Positions 33,539 to 42,602 are shown, counted from the stretch's first letter. The stretch: 64,000 nt of DNA from an uncultured Bacilli bacterium (GCA_934700895.1 CAKUXV010000005.1:61378-125377); one strand, 5' to 3'. Numbers and translations are program-made. The notes: a model not told the origin generated them from the letters alone.

Positions 33539-36190
33539 TTACTTCTCTTCGCTGTTCAAGATGTTCGCTTGAGCCGCGGCAAGGCGGGCTAGCGGGACGC
33601 GGAACGGAGAGCAGGAGACGTAGTCGAGGCCGACGCGATCATAGAACATGATGGATGCGGGGTCGCCACCGGTTTCACCGCAAACCCCGATGAGGAGGTT
33701 CTTGTTGGTGGCACGGCCACGTTCGACAGCGATCTTGACGAGTTCGCCAACACCTTCGACATCGATCGTTTGGAAAGGATCGAATTCATAGATCTTGTGA
33801 TCGTAGTAGAAGGGAAGGAATTGGCCAGAGTCATCACGGGAGAAGCCCATGGTGAGTTGGGTAAGGTCGTTGGTGCCGAAACTGAAGAATTCCGCGTGTT
33901 TGGCAAGTTCGCCGGCACGGAGACAGGCGCGCGGGATTTCAATCATCATACCGACGTGGTAGACGAGTTTGACGCCCTCTTTGGCCATTTCATCTTCGAC
34001 TGCTTTGATGACAGTGTTCTTGGCCCAGAGGTACTCCTTCAATTCGCCGCAGAGAGGAATCATGATTTCGGGTTCGACTTCGTGTCCGAGTTCCTTCGTA
34101 GCCTTGATAGCGGCTTCGATGATAGCGCGGGCAAGAACGGCGTAGATTTCCGGATAGGCAACGCAGAGGCGAACGCCACGGAAGCCCATCATCGGGTTGG
34201 CTTGATGGAGTTGGTTGATGCGATCCTTGACCTTTTGGACGGTGACGCCAAGAGATTTGGCGAGATCGTTGATGGTCGCTTCGTCGTCGATTTCCGGGAG
34301 GAATTCGTGTAGAGGCGGGTCAAGAAGACGGATGTTAACCATCGAATCGGGGTTCGCCATATACATTTCATAGAAGTCACCCATGAGGAACGGACGGATG
34401 CGTTCCAAAGCGGCTTCGCGTTCTTCGGTCGTGTCGGAGAGGATCATGCCACGCATATTGATGATGCGCTCCGGAGCGAAGAACATACGTTCGGTACGGC
34501 AGAGACCGATGCCTTCGGCGCCGAAGTTGCGGCCGTTGTGAGCATCGTCGGGGGTATTGGCGTTGACGCGGACTTTGAGGCGACGATATTTGTCGGCCCA
34601 AGCCATCAAACGGCCAAAGTCGCCACCGAGGTTGGCGGGAACCATCTTGATTTCGCCTTCATAGACGAGACCGGTGGAACCGTTGACGGAAAGGATGTCG
34701 CCTTCGTGATAGACTTTGTCACCAACTTTGAGGGTCTTTTCCTCTTCGTTGACAACGATTTCGGTCGCACCGGCGACGCAGCATTTACCCATGGAACGGG
34801 CAACGACCGCAGCGTGGGAGGTCATACCGCCACGAGCGGTGAGGATGGCTTCGGAGTTGACCATGCCGATGATGTCTTCCGGAGAAGTTTCGGCGCGGAC
34901 GAGGACGACTTTCTTTCCAGCGTCGTGCCAGGCTTTGCATTCTTCAGCGGTGAAGACAATCGCACCAGTGCCAGCGCCCGGGGAAGCGGGGAGGCCTTTG
35001 ATTACGGGGTCATGAGCTTTGAGATCTTTTTCGTCGAAGGTCGGGTGGAGCAAGTCGTTGAGTTGCTTCGGCTCGACGCGGCAGACCGCGGTCTTTTCGT
35101 CGATGAGTCCTTCGTCGACGAGGTCGCAAGCAATCTTCAACGCGGCGTGGGCCGTGCGCTTGCCGTTACGGGTTTGCAAGAAGAAAAGCTTGCCGTGTTC
35201 GATGGTGTATTCCATGTCTTGCATATCGTGGAAATAGGTTTCCATGCGTTTGATGGTTTCCATGAACTGTTTGTAAACATCCGGCATGCGCTTTTCGAGT
35301 TCGTCGATGTGAAGCGGAGTGCGGATACCAGCGACGACGTCTTCGCCTTGGGCGTTCGGAAGGAACTCGGCGTAGACTTTCTTTTCACCGGTGGACGGGT
35401 CACGAGAGAAGGCGACACCAGTGCCGCAATCTTCGCCCATGTTGCCGAAGACCATCGTTTGGACGTTGACGGCGGTGCCCCATTCGTAGGGGATGCCGTT
35501 CATCTGACGATAGATGTTGGCACGGGGATTGTCCCAGCTGCGGAAAACGGCGGCAACCGCTTCCTTGAGTTGGACATACGGATCTTGAGGGAAATCTTCC
35601 CCGAAGGTCTTCTTGTAGTAGGCTTTGTATTCGCCGACGAGGGTCTTGAGTTGATCTGGGGTAACTTCGGTGTCGAGCTTATAGCCGTTTTCTTCCTTAA
35701 TCTTGTCGAGCATCGCGTCCATTTCAGTGCGCGGATGTCCTTTGGCGATGTTGGTATACATCAAAAGGAAACGACGATAGGAGTCCCAAGCGAAACGTTC
35801 GTTGCCGGAAGCCTTTGCGAGTTCTTCGACGGTGGTATCGTTGGTTCCGAGGTTAAGGATCGTGTCCATCATACCCGGCATGGATTGACGAGCGCCGGAA
35901 CGAACCGAGACGAGAAGAGGCATACCCTCTCCGCCACCGAATTTCTTTCCGTTGACTTCTTCCATTTCGTGAACATGTTTCACGATGTCCTCCCAGACGA
36001 AATCGGGGATCTTCTTGCCCGAATCGTAGTAGAGGGTGCAAGCTTCGGTGGAGATGGTGAAACCAGCGGGGATGTTGATCCCAGCGGCAGTCATCTCGGC
36101 AAGACCAAAGCCTTTTCCACCAAGGATCTCTTTGCCGATTTTAGCGGCGTGAGCTTCTTTGAAGGAATATACGTACTTTTTCTCTGCCAT
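33539..36190 (-). CDS. ppdK: Pyruvate, phosphate dikinase
   Basis: An 883-residue enzyme that interconverts pyruvate, ATP and Pi with PEP, AMP and PPi. The N-terminal ATP-grasp domain starts with KEILGGKGFGLAEM. The swivelling phosphohistidine domain has ILTARGGMTSHAAVVARSMGK (catalytic His). The C-terminal PEP-binding barrel contains GIGLCRTERMF and the Cys in LLIGVCGETGGDP. Length matches the PPDK family. AGGAGG precedes the ATG, with two small hairpins in the leader. In fermentative gut Firmicutes it usually works as a PPi-dependent pyruvate kinase or for PEP supply; this is general knowledge, not visible here. Confidence 0.97.
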   Translation of the reverse strand: MAEKKYVYSFKEAHAAKIGKEILGGKGFGLAEMTAAGINIPAGFTISTEACTLYYDSGKKIPDFVWEDIVKHVHEMEEVNGKKFGGGEGMPLLVSVRSGARQSMPGMMDTILNLGTNDTTVEELAKASGNERFAWDSYRRFLLMYTNIAKGHPRTEMDAMLDKIKEENGYKLDTEVTPDQLKTLVGEYKAYYKKTFGEDFPQDPYVQLKEAVAAVFRSWDNPRANIYRQMNGIPYEWGTAVNVQTMVFGNMGEDCGTGVAFSRDPSTGEKKVYAEFLPNAQGEDVVAGIRTPLHIDELEKRMPDVYKQFMETIKRMETYFHDMQDMEYTIEHGKLFFLQTRNGKRTAHAALKIACDLVDEGLIDEKTAVCRVEPKQLNDLLHPTFDEKDLKAHDPVIKGLPASPGAGTGAIVFTAEECKAWHDAGKKVVLVRAETSPEDIIGMVNSEAILTARGGMTSHAAVVARSMGKCCVAGATEIVVNEEEKTLKVGDKVYHEGDILSVNGSTGLVYEGEIKMVPANLGGDFGRLMAWADKYRRLKVRVNANTPDDAHNGRNFGAEGIGLCRTERMFFAPERIINMRGMILSDTTEEREAALERIRPFLMGDFYEMYMANPDSMVNIRLLDPPLHEFLPEIDDEATINDLAKSLGVTVQKVKDRINQLHQANPMMGFRGVRLCVAYPEIYAVLARAIIEAAIKATKELGHEVEPEIMIPLCGELKEYLWAKNTVIKAVEDEMAKEGVKLVYHVGMMIEIPRACLRAGELAKHAEFFSFGTNDLTQLTMGFSRDDSGQFLPFYYDHKIYEFDPFQTIDVEGVGELVKIAVERGRATNKNLLIGVCGETGGDPASIMFYDRVGLDYVSCSPFRVPLARLAAAQANILNSEEK

Positions 36191-36199
36191 TTTTTCCTC

Positions 36200-36228
36200 C
36201 TAATGACAATTAGTGGGGCACTAGCCCC
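36200..36228 (-). promoter_or_regulatory. Leader hairpins before ppdK
   Basis: Minus strand: GGGGC-TAGT-GCCCC (36215-36228), then CTAAT-TGTC-ATTAG (36200-36213), whose 3' arm runs directly into the AGGAGG ribosome site. The second stem could control access to that site. Confidence 0.4.
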
Positions 36229-36287
36229 GACGGGTAGTATCTTACCATAGGTAAAAGGGTTCTTAATATAGAAAAGATTCCCTTTAT

Positions 36288-36325
36288 CGTTAATTTTAAC
36301 GTTAATCGGCCTTCGTTAACGAAGG
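36288..36325. repeat. Two palindromes between ppdK and the HAD fusion gene
   Basis: CGTTAATTTTAACG (36288-36301) and CCTTCGTTAACGAAGG (36310-36325) are perfect inverted repeats sharing the GTTAA core. The second overlaps the stop of the 36316 gene and lacks a T-run, so it is either a weak terminator or an operator of the ppdK promoter. Confidence 0.45.
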
Positions 36326-37605
36326 ATATCAATTTTTTCTACGGCTTCTGCGAGTGTGTTGACGATGAAATCGGGTTTCGCGTCCGGATATTTGGCGTAG
36401 GGATGCGGGTCGCCGCCTAAAAGTAAGACGGAGTGGGTTCCTGCGTTCTTGGCTGTTTGGACATCTTGAGTGGTATCCCCAATAAACCACGAGGAACTAA
36501 AGTCGACTCTATGGTCCCTTTTCGCATTTAACAACATGCCGATTTTTGGTTTTCTACAGTCGCATTCTTTGGTGTATTCAGCGATGGAATGCTCTTTTTT
36601 CACGGGAAAATGGGGGCAGAAGTAGACACCATCTAAATAGGCGCCTTCCTTGCCTAATTCCATTTCTAACGTAGCCATGATGCGTTGCAATTCTCCCATG
36701 GTGGTTTCGCCTCGGGCGACTATCGGCTGATTGGTGATGCAGATGGCTAGATAACCGGAGTCGTTGATTTTCTTAACGGCTTTCGCTGCCCCGGGAATCA
36801 AGTGAAGCATTTCGGCTTTCACGACAAAGTCGCCAAAGACGTTGAGGGTGCCGTCACGGTCTAGAAAAAAGGTGGCTTGAGGGTTTTTGAGGTTTTTGCG
36901 TTCAGGAATTCCTTTGGTAACGTCGTTAATGACTTTTTCTAAGCTCAGTCGATCTTTGATTTTGGTGACGTATTCGCTTGAGTTGTAGGCGTAAAGGCCC
37001 TCGATGGCCAACGTAGGAGCAAAGACATCATCCCGGAAATTGAGTGGGTAAATGTCGTCGGAATCATAAGTCGACAAAAAATCTCCCGATACAATAGCTA
37101 AATCGGTGGGAACGATGTTTCTGTAAGCGAAATCTCTGGCCGAGGAGGTTTCTTTTGGCAAAACGACGAAGCCCTGTCCGTTAGGCTTGACGATTAGAAC
37201 ATCCTTTTTCTCCGGGTGGGGTTCGGGGTGAACGAAGGCGGAAATCATCGCGCCCTTTTCTTCGTGAAATTTGAAAAACCGATGAAGATCAACGTCCAAA
37301 AACAAATCTCCCGGGACATAGAGGAGGTCTTCGCCTAGTTCCGCCAAAAAGGCGATTGCCCCGGCGTTTCCTTTTGGCTTATTGAGCAAAAGAAGCGAGA
37401 CCTGTGCGTTTTCCGCCAAAAATTCAGGGACATCAGCCTTTTTTGGCCACGCGATAATAAGATGGTCGACACCGTTATGCAACAAAGATTCGATTTGCCA
37501 TTTCAACAGAGGCTTTTCAAGAATTGGGGTATCCCATTTCGCGACGCCATATCCCGGCGTTGCGAAGTCTTTTTTGTAAGCGGCGCAATAAAGTAAGGCT
37601 TTCAT
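36316..37605 (-). CDS. Nucleotidyltransferase-like/HAD (GmhB-type) fusion
   Basis: A 429-residue fusion. Residues 1-240 resemble sugar-1-phosphate nucleotidyltransferases (KPLLKWQIESLL, LYVPGDLFLDVDL), but the N-terminal GGxGTR nucleotide loop is absent: the region reads TPGYGVAKWDTP. Residues about 250-429 form an HAD-IIIA phosphatase of the heptose-bisphosphate (GmhB/HisB-N) type, with FFLDRDGTLN, ITNQP, the metal-binding HFP...CDCRKPKIGM and SWFIGDTTQDV. The HAD half looks active; the first half may be inactive or unusual. The ATG at 37605 follows TATGAT by six bases, so it may be leaderless, and it is divergent from the FGGY kinase gene. A role in activated heptose or a related sugar is possible. 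Confidence 0.78.
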   Translation of the reverse strand: MKALLYCAAYKKDFATPGYGVAKWDTPILEKPLLKWQIESLLHNGVDHLIIAWPKKADVPEFLAENAQVSLLLLNKPKGNAGAIAFLAELGEDLLYVPGDLFLDVDLHRFFKFHEEKGAMISAFVHPEPHPEKKDVLIVKPNGQGFVVLPKETSSARDFAYRNIVPTDLAIVSGDFLSTYDSDDIYPLNFRDDVFAPTLAIEGLYAYNSSEYVTKIKDRLSLEKVINDVTKGIPERKNLKNPQATFFLDRDGTLNVFGDFVVKAEMLHLIPGAAKAVKKINDSGYLAICITNQPIVARGETTMGELQRIMATLEMELGKEGAYLDGVYFCPHFPVKKEHSIAEYTKECDCRKPKIGMLLNAKRDHRVDFSSSWFIGDTTQDVQTAKNAGTHSVLLLGGDPHPYAKYPDAKPDFIVNTLAEAVEKIDILR

Positions 37606-37697
37606 GCCCTCATCATACCTTAAAATGGCGCCAAAATGAGCAGGAAACACATCGCCGTTTCCGTCCATTTAGTAAAAAGAGTAGAATGGGAAGCGTT

Positions 37698-39257
37698 ATG
37701 AAACAAAACGATCCTTTGATTCTTACTTTCGATTTCGGAACCCAGTCCGTCCGCGCCTCCCTTTTCAATAAAAAGGGGAAGTGTGTAGGAATGGAAAAAG
37801 AAACCTACCAACCCGCTTATTTTTCCCCAAAACCCGGTTATGCAGAAATGGATCCAAACGATTATTACGATTATTTGTGCGTTGCCTGCAGACGCTTGGT
37901 GGAAAATCATCCAGAAGAAATAAAACGCGTCCAAGGAGCTGTGGTTGATTGCTTCCGCGATTCCGCGGTCCTTTTGGATAAAGACCGCAAGGTGATTCGC
38001 CCCATGATCTTATGGCTCGATTCTCGCATGGCCAAATGTGAAGACCCCCTTCCCTTGTTCAATCGTTTCGCCTTTAAGTTGGTTGGAATGGATTATGTCA
38101 TCAAGATGAATCGCCGTCGTTCCGTGATGAATTGGATTAAGGAAAACGAACCAGAAAATTACCAGAAGTGCGATAAATACGTTTCGGTATCTACCTTCTT
38201 TATCTATCGCTTGACGGGCGAATTAAAAGATACTGCTTGCTCCTATACTGGCCATTACCCCATTGATACCAAAAAGGGCGCATGGTACAAAAAACCGACC
38301 AAGCACTTCAAAGGCATGGTGTTTTCCGTTAAAAAGTCGCAGCTGTGTGATTTAGTCTCACCAGGAGGGGTTTTGGGCCAAATTAGCGAACAAGCCTCGA
38401 GGGAAACGGGGCTTCCTGCTGGGCTGAAAGTATTTGCCGGTGGCTCGGATAAGAGCTGCGAAACATTGGGGGCTGGAGTGGTGGACACCACGATGGCGGC
38501 CGTTTCGCTTGGAACGGCATGCTCCATTGAAACGACGACCCCGCATTACACCGAGCCCATTCGGTTTTTACCTGGCTACGCGAACGTGATTCCAAATTCC
38601 TATAATGTCGACATTCAAATTTATCGCGGCTTTTGGATGGTGAATTGGTATTTAAAAGAATTTGGCCGCGAGAAAATTGAAGACTATTTTGTTGAGACGA
38701 ATCCAGAAGCTTATAACGGCCGTTTAAAAAATATCCCCGTTGGAAGCGATGGCTTGATTGTTCAGCCCTTTTGGGGGCCGCTTTTGGACCGCCCTCAAGT
38801 TAAAGGGGCGATGATCGGGTTTTCCGATTACACGACCAGGGACCATGTTTACCGCGCCATTATCGAAGGAATCGGATACGAACTCCGCTACTCCTTGGAT
38901 GGCATCCGCAAACAGTTGAAACGGCGCGATCACATTCGCATAATTCGCATTTCTGGCGGCGGCGCGCAAAGCGATGAAATCTGTCAGATTATGGCGGATA
39001 TTTTCAATCTTCCTGTTTCTCGTGTGCAAACCCACGAAACCTCTAGCCTTGGCGCGGCGGTTGCTGGATTTTTGGCCGCGGGGGAATTTAAGGATCCTGA
39101 TGAAGCGGTTAAGGCGATGGTTCATGAGGAAAAGATGTTTAATCCTAACCCGGAGAATGTCAAAACCTATGAGGGTTTATATCGAAACGCCTATAAGAAA
39201 CTCTATCCTTCTTTAAAAGGCGTTTATCGATATCTCTACGACTTCTCGACTCGATAA
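37698..39257 (+). CDS. FGGY-family carbohydrate kinase
   Basis: A 519-residue kinase of the glycerol/xylulose kinase family. Phosphate loop LTFDFGTQSVRASLF at the N-terminus, FAGGSDKSCETLGAG and AVSLGTACS in the middle, and IRISGGGAQSDEICQIMADIFN near the C-terminus define both FGGY halves. The substrate cannot be deduced: the active-site region is not typical of xylulokinase (the usual LWND is LWLDSR) or glycerol kinase. The start at 37698 gives MKQNDPLILT; an in-frame ATG at 37686 is also possible, and neither has a good ribosome site. It stands alone between the divergent HAD fusion and the hexapeptide gene. Confidence 0.88.
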   Translation: MKQNDPLILTFDFGTQSVRASLFNKKGKCVGMEKETYQPAYFSPKPGYAEMDPNDYYDYLCVACRRLVENHPEEIKRVQGAVVDCFRDSAVLLDKDRKVIRPMILWLDSRMAKCEDPLPLFNRFAFKLVGMDYVIKMNRRRSVMNWIKENEPENYQKCDKYVSVSTFFIYRLTGELKDTACSYTGHYPIDTKKGAWYKKPTKHFKGMVFSVKKSQLCDLVSPGGVLGQISEQASRETGLPAGLKVFAGGSDKSCETLGAGVVDTTMAAVSLGTACSIETTTPHYTEPIRFLPGYANVIPNSYNVDIQIYRGFWMVNWYLKEFGREKIEDYFVETNPEAYNGRLKNIPVGSDGLIVQPFWGPLLDRPQVKGAMIGFSDYTTRDHVYRAIIEGIGYELRYSLDGIRKQLKRRDHIRIIRISGGGAQSDEICQIMADIFNLPVSRVQTHETSSLGAAVAGFLAAGEFKDPDEAVKAMVHEEKMFNPNPENVKTYEGLYRNAYKKLYPSLKGVYRYLYDFSTR

Positions 39258-39296
39258 AAACCATGCAAAATCAAGACAAAAGCGAGTAATTAAGTT

Positions 39297-39995
39297 ATGG
39301 ATGACTGGGGCGCCGACATCGTTTCCTTCAAAAAATTCTTTGCGACGGGTCATACCTTGGCGGATGATTTTCTTTCTTCTCAGCCTCTGCTAAAAGCCAT
39401 TCCTGATTTCCATGATTTTTTGCTTCTACAAATCCGAAATCTCGATTTCTCCCAATACGAAGAAATCGCGCCCCAATGCTGGGCCCATAAAGATACAATC
39501 ATCGATAAAAACGCGATTCTAATCGGCCCATTGATTCTTGGCTCTGGGTGCGAGGTTCGCCCCGGGGCGTATATTCGTGGAAATGTTCTTGCTGGAAAAA
39601 ACGTTGTCATTGGTCACTGCACCGAAGTAAAAAACGCCATTCTTTTTGACGAAGTTCAGATTCCTCATTTTAACTACGTTGGGGATTCTATTTTGGGGTA
39701 TCACGTTCATTTTGGTGCGGGGGCAATAACCAGCAATTTCCGTGCAGATCACGGACCAATCAAAATAAAATCCGATGGAAATGTAAGGGTTTTGCCCTTC
39801 CATAAAATGGGAGCCGTTGTAGGCGATTTCACGGAGGTTGGCTGTAATGCTGTTTTAAATCCTGGAACGATTCTTGGCAAAAATTGTCGGGTTTATCCGC
39901 TAGCTTCTGTTCGTGGGACTTACCCCAGTGAAACCATCGTGAAACAAAATGGAGAAGCCCTTTGCATGCTCCATTCGAAAGAGGAAGCGCAATGA
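39297..39995 (+). CDS. Left-handed beta-helix (hexapeptide) transferase-like protein
   Basis: A 232-residue protein of the bacterial transferase hexapeptide family. Residues about 65-215 contain the repeated [LIV]-G-x4 pattern (ILIGPLILGSGCEVRPGAYIRGN, VVIGHCTEV, TILGKNCRVYPLASVRG). The pattern resembles the C-terminal half of GlmU or stand-alone UDP-GlcNAc pyrophosphorylase-related proteins, with HFNYVGDSILG comparable to the GlmU acetyltransferase site. No nucleotidyltransferase domain is present. The ATG lacks a clear ribosome site. The stop overlaps the phosphopantetheinyl transferase start. The substrate is unknown; acyl transfer to a sugar is plausible. Confidence 0.75.
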   Translation: MDDWGADIVSFKKFFATGHTLADDFLSSQPLLKAIPDFHDFLLLQIRNLDFSQYEEIAPQCWAHKDTIIDKNAILIGPLILGSGCEVRPGAYIRGNVLAGKNVVIGHCTEVKNAILFDEVQIPHFNYVGDSILGYHVHFGAGAITSNFRADHGPIKIKSDGNVRVLPFHKMGAVVGDFTEVGCNAVLNPGTILGKNCRVYPLASVRGTYPSETIVKQNGEALCMLHSKEEAQ

Positions 39996-40573
39996 AGACA
40001 ATTTCGGTTTATGTCTTGCCTCATGAAACGGCGGCATGTTCCCAAGCAGAAATTGCGGATGCCATTGGGGAAGAGCAATATTTGGCCATTGGAAAAACGC
40101 ACAGAGGGAAAGTAACTTTCCTGCCTTCTGTTGCAAAAGCATATTTGCTTAAAAAATTTACGCCGAATGGGCCTCTTTTTTATGGCCCAAATGGAAAGCC
40201 TTACCAAGATGGCTGTTTCTTTAATTTATCCAACGCGAAAGACGTTTCCGCAATTGTTGTTGCAGACCGAGAATGCGGTGTAGATATCGAGGGTGAAAGA
40301 AACATGGACCCTGATTTCCAACAAAGCGTTTTTGGCGAGGTGATTACAAACGAGGACCCCGTTGCCTGCTGGACGAGAAAAGAAGCACTTAGCAAAGCGG
40401 AAGGAATGGGTTTGTCGGGTGCGCCTTTACTGGATATACCGTTTAAAAAAGGATTGTCCAACTATAAGGGTCGTGATTATTTTGTCGTGACCGGCCATTA
40501 TAAAATATGGACGATTTCTGTCGCTATAGAGGGATCGGAAGAATTCGAAATTGAATTTGAAGAAGCGATTTAG
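39992..40573 (+). CDS. 4'-phosphopantetheinyl transferase, Sfp type
   Basis: A 193-residue protein with the Sfp-type pattern: FNLSNAKD in the first half, then CGVDIE with the Mg-binding Asp, and the signature WTRKEALSKAEGMGL. It attaches the phosphopantetheine arm to a carrier protein. At about 190 residues it is slightly shorter than Sfp. The start at 39992 overlaps the upstream stop (ATGA) and has GAGGAAG before it. No polyketide or peptide synthetase lies nearby, so it may serve the fatty-acid acyl carrier protein. It ends tail-to-tail with the next gene, overlapping by four bases. Confidence 0.83.
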   Translation: MKTISVYVLPHETAACSQAEIADAIGEEQYLAIGKTHRGKVTFLPSVAKAYLLKKFTPNGPLFYGPNGKPYQDGCFFNLSNAKDVSAIVVADRECGVDIEGERNMDPDFQQSVFGEVITNEDPVACWTRKEALSKAEGMGLSGAPLLDIPFKKGLSNYKGRDYFVVTGHYKIWTISVAIEGSEEFEIEFEEAI

Positions 40574-41058
40574 TGCTTCGTCGGGTCTAATTTTTCACCG
40601 CACTGACTGCAGAAAGAAGCGCCCGGTTGGTTGATGTAACCGCATCGATGGCAAACGATGGTTTCCATCGGTTTTTCCGCATTGCGGTGCTCATCGGCAT
40701 CGTGATATTTTTCTTGTCGAGCGAGATAGTCGTTTTGTTGTTCGCGAAGAGACTTCCGTTCTTGGTTTTGGTAAGTTGCCATTGTATGGTTGGGAGTTGA
40801 GGTGGGGTTAACGGGAGGCGTAGCACCCTTCATTTTGAGTGCCATTTTGAAGCGGAATATCCAAGAAATAATGATGAAGACGACCGTAAAACCAAAAGCA
40901 ATCCAAAACACGAGAAAAGACCATTCCCCGTGCCCCGTAAAAATGAGAACGGGCATGAGGATAAAGCAAAGCACAATGGGCACAATGAAAATCCAAGAGG
41001 TTTTCTTCCAAGTGCTGTTGGCTTTAAATGGGTTGAATTGATTTTTTTGCTGTTTCAT
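40570..41058 (-). CDS. Two-helix membrane protein with C-terminal zinc ribbon
   Basis: A 162-residue protein. Two membrane helices lie at about residues 20-42 and 48-70. A charged coiled-coil-like linker (about 95-125, rich in Arg/Glu/Gln) follows, and a zinc ribbon (CHRC...CSQC) occupies the last 30 residues. The layout resembles the zinc-ribbon membrane proteins of the SPFH cassette at 8.6-14.3 kb, and the gene again sits beside an SPFH-type gene (41620-42561), though divergent from it. There is no good ribosome site; TATAAT lies nine bases before the ATG, with AAAGGGAA between. Function unknown. Confidence 0.75.
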   Translation of the reverse strand: MKQQKNQFNPFKANSTWKKTSWIFIVPIVLCFILMPVLIFTGHGEWSFLVFWIAFGFTVVFIIISWIFRFKMALKMKGATPPVNPTSTPNHTMATYQNQERKSLREQQNDYLARQEKYHDADEHRNAEKPMETIVCHRCGYINQPGASFCSQCGEKLDPTKH

Positions 41059-41176
41059 TTCCCTTTAATTATAAAACGAGGATAAGGGCGCAAAAAAAGA
41101 AAATTTTACAAAGGACTCTATTGTTTTTCTTGTCGGTTTTTCCAATTGCCGTATAGTAATTTTGGAGGTAACCAAC

Positions 41177-41617
41177 ATGGAACAATGGATGTGGCTTGTT
41201 TGGCTAAGCATGTTCGTTCTTAGTTTGATTTTAGAAGCTTCGACGGAAGCGTTGGTTTCGATATGGTTTGCCGCGGGAGCGCTCGTTTCTTTGGGGTGCA
41301 GTTTTATTCCAGGCCTTCCTTATTGGGGCGAAATCATCGTTTTCTTTGCCACCAGTCTTGTTGCTTTCTTCGCAATTCGTCCTTTCTTGGTGCGGTTCCA
41401 AAGAAAAAAGCGAACCCCGACGAATGTGGATGCGTTAATTGGTTCTAAAGGCATCATGAAACTAGGAACCGACGAATGGAATGTCGGCGAAGTCGAATTG
41501 CGCGGCGCGATATGGACGGCTGTTTCGGTTAATGAGAAAATATCTATATCCGAAGGAGAACACGTTCGCGTGGTCGCTGTTTCGGGAAATAAACTGATTG
41601 TGGAAAAGGAGGACTGA
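41177..41617 (+). CDS. NfeD-like membrane protein
   Basis: A 146-residue NfeD family protein. Three or four hydrophobic helices lie in residues 5-75 (WLSMFVLSLILEA, LVSIWFAAGALVSL, EIIVFFATSLVAFFAI). A C-terminal OB-fold domain follows (ALIGSKGIM, WNVGEVELRGAIWTAVS, EHVRVVAVSGNKLIVEK). NfeD proteins pair with stomatin/slipin SPFH proteins encoded next door, as here (two bases apart). GGAGGTAACC is a strong ribosome site. The pair is thought to help organise membrane domains or protein quality control. Confidence 0.9.
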   Translation: MEQWMWLVWLSMFVLSLILEASTEALVSIWFAAGALVSLGCSFIPGLPYWGEIIVFFATSLVAFFAIRPFLVRFQRKKRTPTNVDALIGSKGIMKLGTDEWNVGEVELRGAIWTAVSVNEKISISEGEHVRVVAVSGNKLIVEKED

Positions 41618-41619
41618 CT

Positions 41620-42561
41620 ATGCCAGCCTGGGGAATTGTCTTAATTGTCGTCATTGTGTTTTTCATCCTATTGATGATTCTTTTCTTCTCTTCGATTCGT
41701 ATTATCGGCCAAACTGAGAAGGGGATCGTGGAACGCTTCGGTGCTTATCGGACCACTTGGGATACTGGCTTCCACCTCAAAGTACCCTTTTTGGACCGTT
41801 TGGCTCACCGCATTGACATGAAGGAGCATGTTGCGGACTTCCCGCCTCAAAGCGTGATCACCAAAGACAATGTCACGATGCAAATCGATACGGTTGTTTT
41901 CTTCTATGTCACCGATCCGAAACTATTTGCCTATGGTGTTGCCGACCCGATTCGTGCGATCGAATTGCTATCGGCGACGACCCTCCGTAACGTTATCGGC
42001 GAGTTGGACTTGGACGAAACGTTGACCAGCCGTGACGTGATTAATGAGAAAATCCGCGGAATTTTGGATGCGGCAACCGACCCATGGGGAATTAAAGTCA
42101 CCCGCGTCGAAGTGAAAAACATCCTCCCACCGAAAGACATCCAAGAAGCGATGGAACGTCAGATGCGTGCTGAACGCGAAAAACGCGAAAAAATCTTACT
42201 CGCCGAGGGGCAAAAACAATCCGCTATCCTTATTGCCGAAGGTAACAAGGAATCTATGATTCTTAACGCAGAAGCTGAAAAAGAATCGACCATCCGTCGC
42301 GCCGAAGGCGAGGCTCAAAAATTAGTGGATATGAAAAAAGCGGAAGCCGATGGTATTCGCATGGTCCGCCAAGCCGAAGCCGATGGCATTAAAGCAATTA
42401 AGGATGCCGGTGCGGATAAAGCCGTCTTGACGATTAAGGGCTACGAGGCCTTGAAGGATGTCGCGGACGGGAAAGCGACAAAGATCTTTCTCCCCAATGA
42501 ATTAGGGAAGCTTGGCGGAGTTGCCTCTGCCATTGCGGAAAGCATTAAAGAAGAAGAATAG
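41620..42561 (+). CDS. SPFH/stomatin-like protein (QmcA/slipin type)
   Basis: A 313-residue protein with one N-terminal membrane helix (residues 5-28), then the SPFH domain (IVERFGAYRTTWDTGFHLKVP, RIDMKEHVADFPPQSVITKDN) and a C-terminal Ala/Glu/Lys-rich coiled coil (AEREKREKILLAEGQKQSAIL) that drives oligomer formation. AAGGAGGA precedes the ATG. With the NfeD gene just upstream it forms the conserved nfeD-slipin pair. It is a different SPFH class from the YdjI-type protein at 12209-13411. Confidence 0.93.
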   Translation: MPAWGIVLIVVIVFFILLMILFFSSIRIIGQTEKGIVERFGAYRTTWDTGFHLKVPFLDRLAHRIDMKEHVADFPPQSVITKDNVTMQIDTVVFFYVTDPKLFAYGVADPIRAIELLSATTLRNVIGELDLDETLTSRDVINEKIRGILDAATDPWGIKVTRVEVKNILPPKDIQEAMERQMRAEREKREKILLAEGQKQSAILIAEGNKESMILNAEAEKESTIRRAEGEAQKLVDMKKAEADGIRMVRQAEADGIKAIKDAGADKAVLTIKGYEALKDVADGKATKIFLPNELGKLGGVASAIAESIKEEE

Positions 42562-42566
42562 TCTTA

Positions 42567-42592
42567 AGTCTGCCTTATGGGCGGGCTTTTGC
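42567..42592 (+). terminator. Terminator of the nfeD-stomatin unit
   Basis: GTCTGCC/GGGCGGGC hairpin with a bulge followed by TTTTGCT, just after the stomatin gene. The bases after it double as a possible -10 of the next gene. Confidence 0.55.
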
Positions 42593-42602
42593 TAATAGGG
42601 GT

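Noticed and set aside
34538..36250. A 570-codon open frame on the plus strand
   Set aside because: It is fully antisense to ppdK, has no start signal, and its residues mirror the reverse complement of a conserved enzyme; it arises from codon bias.
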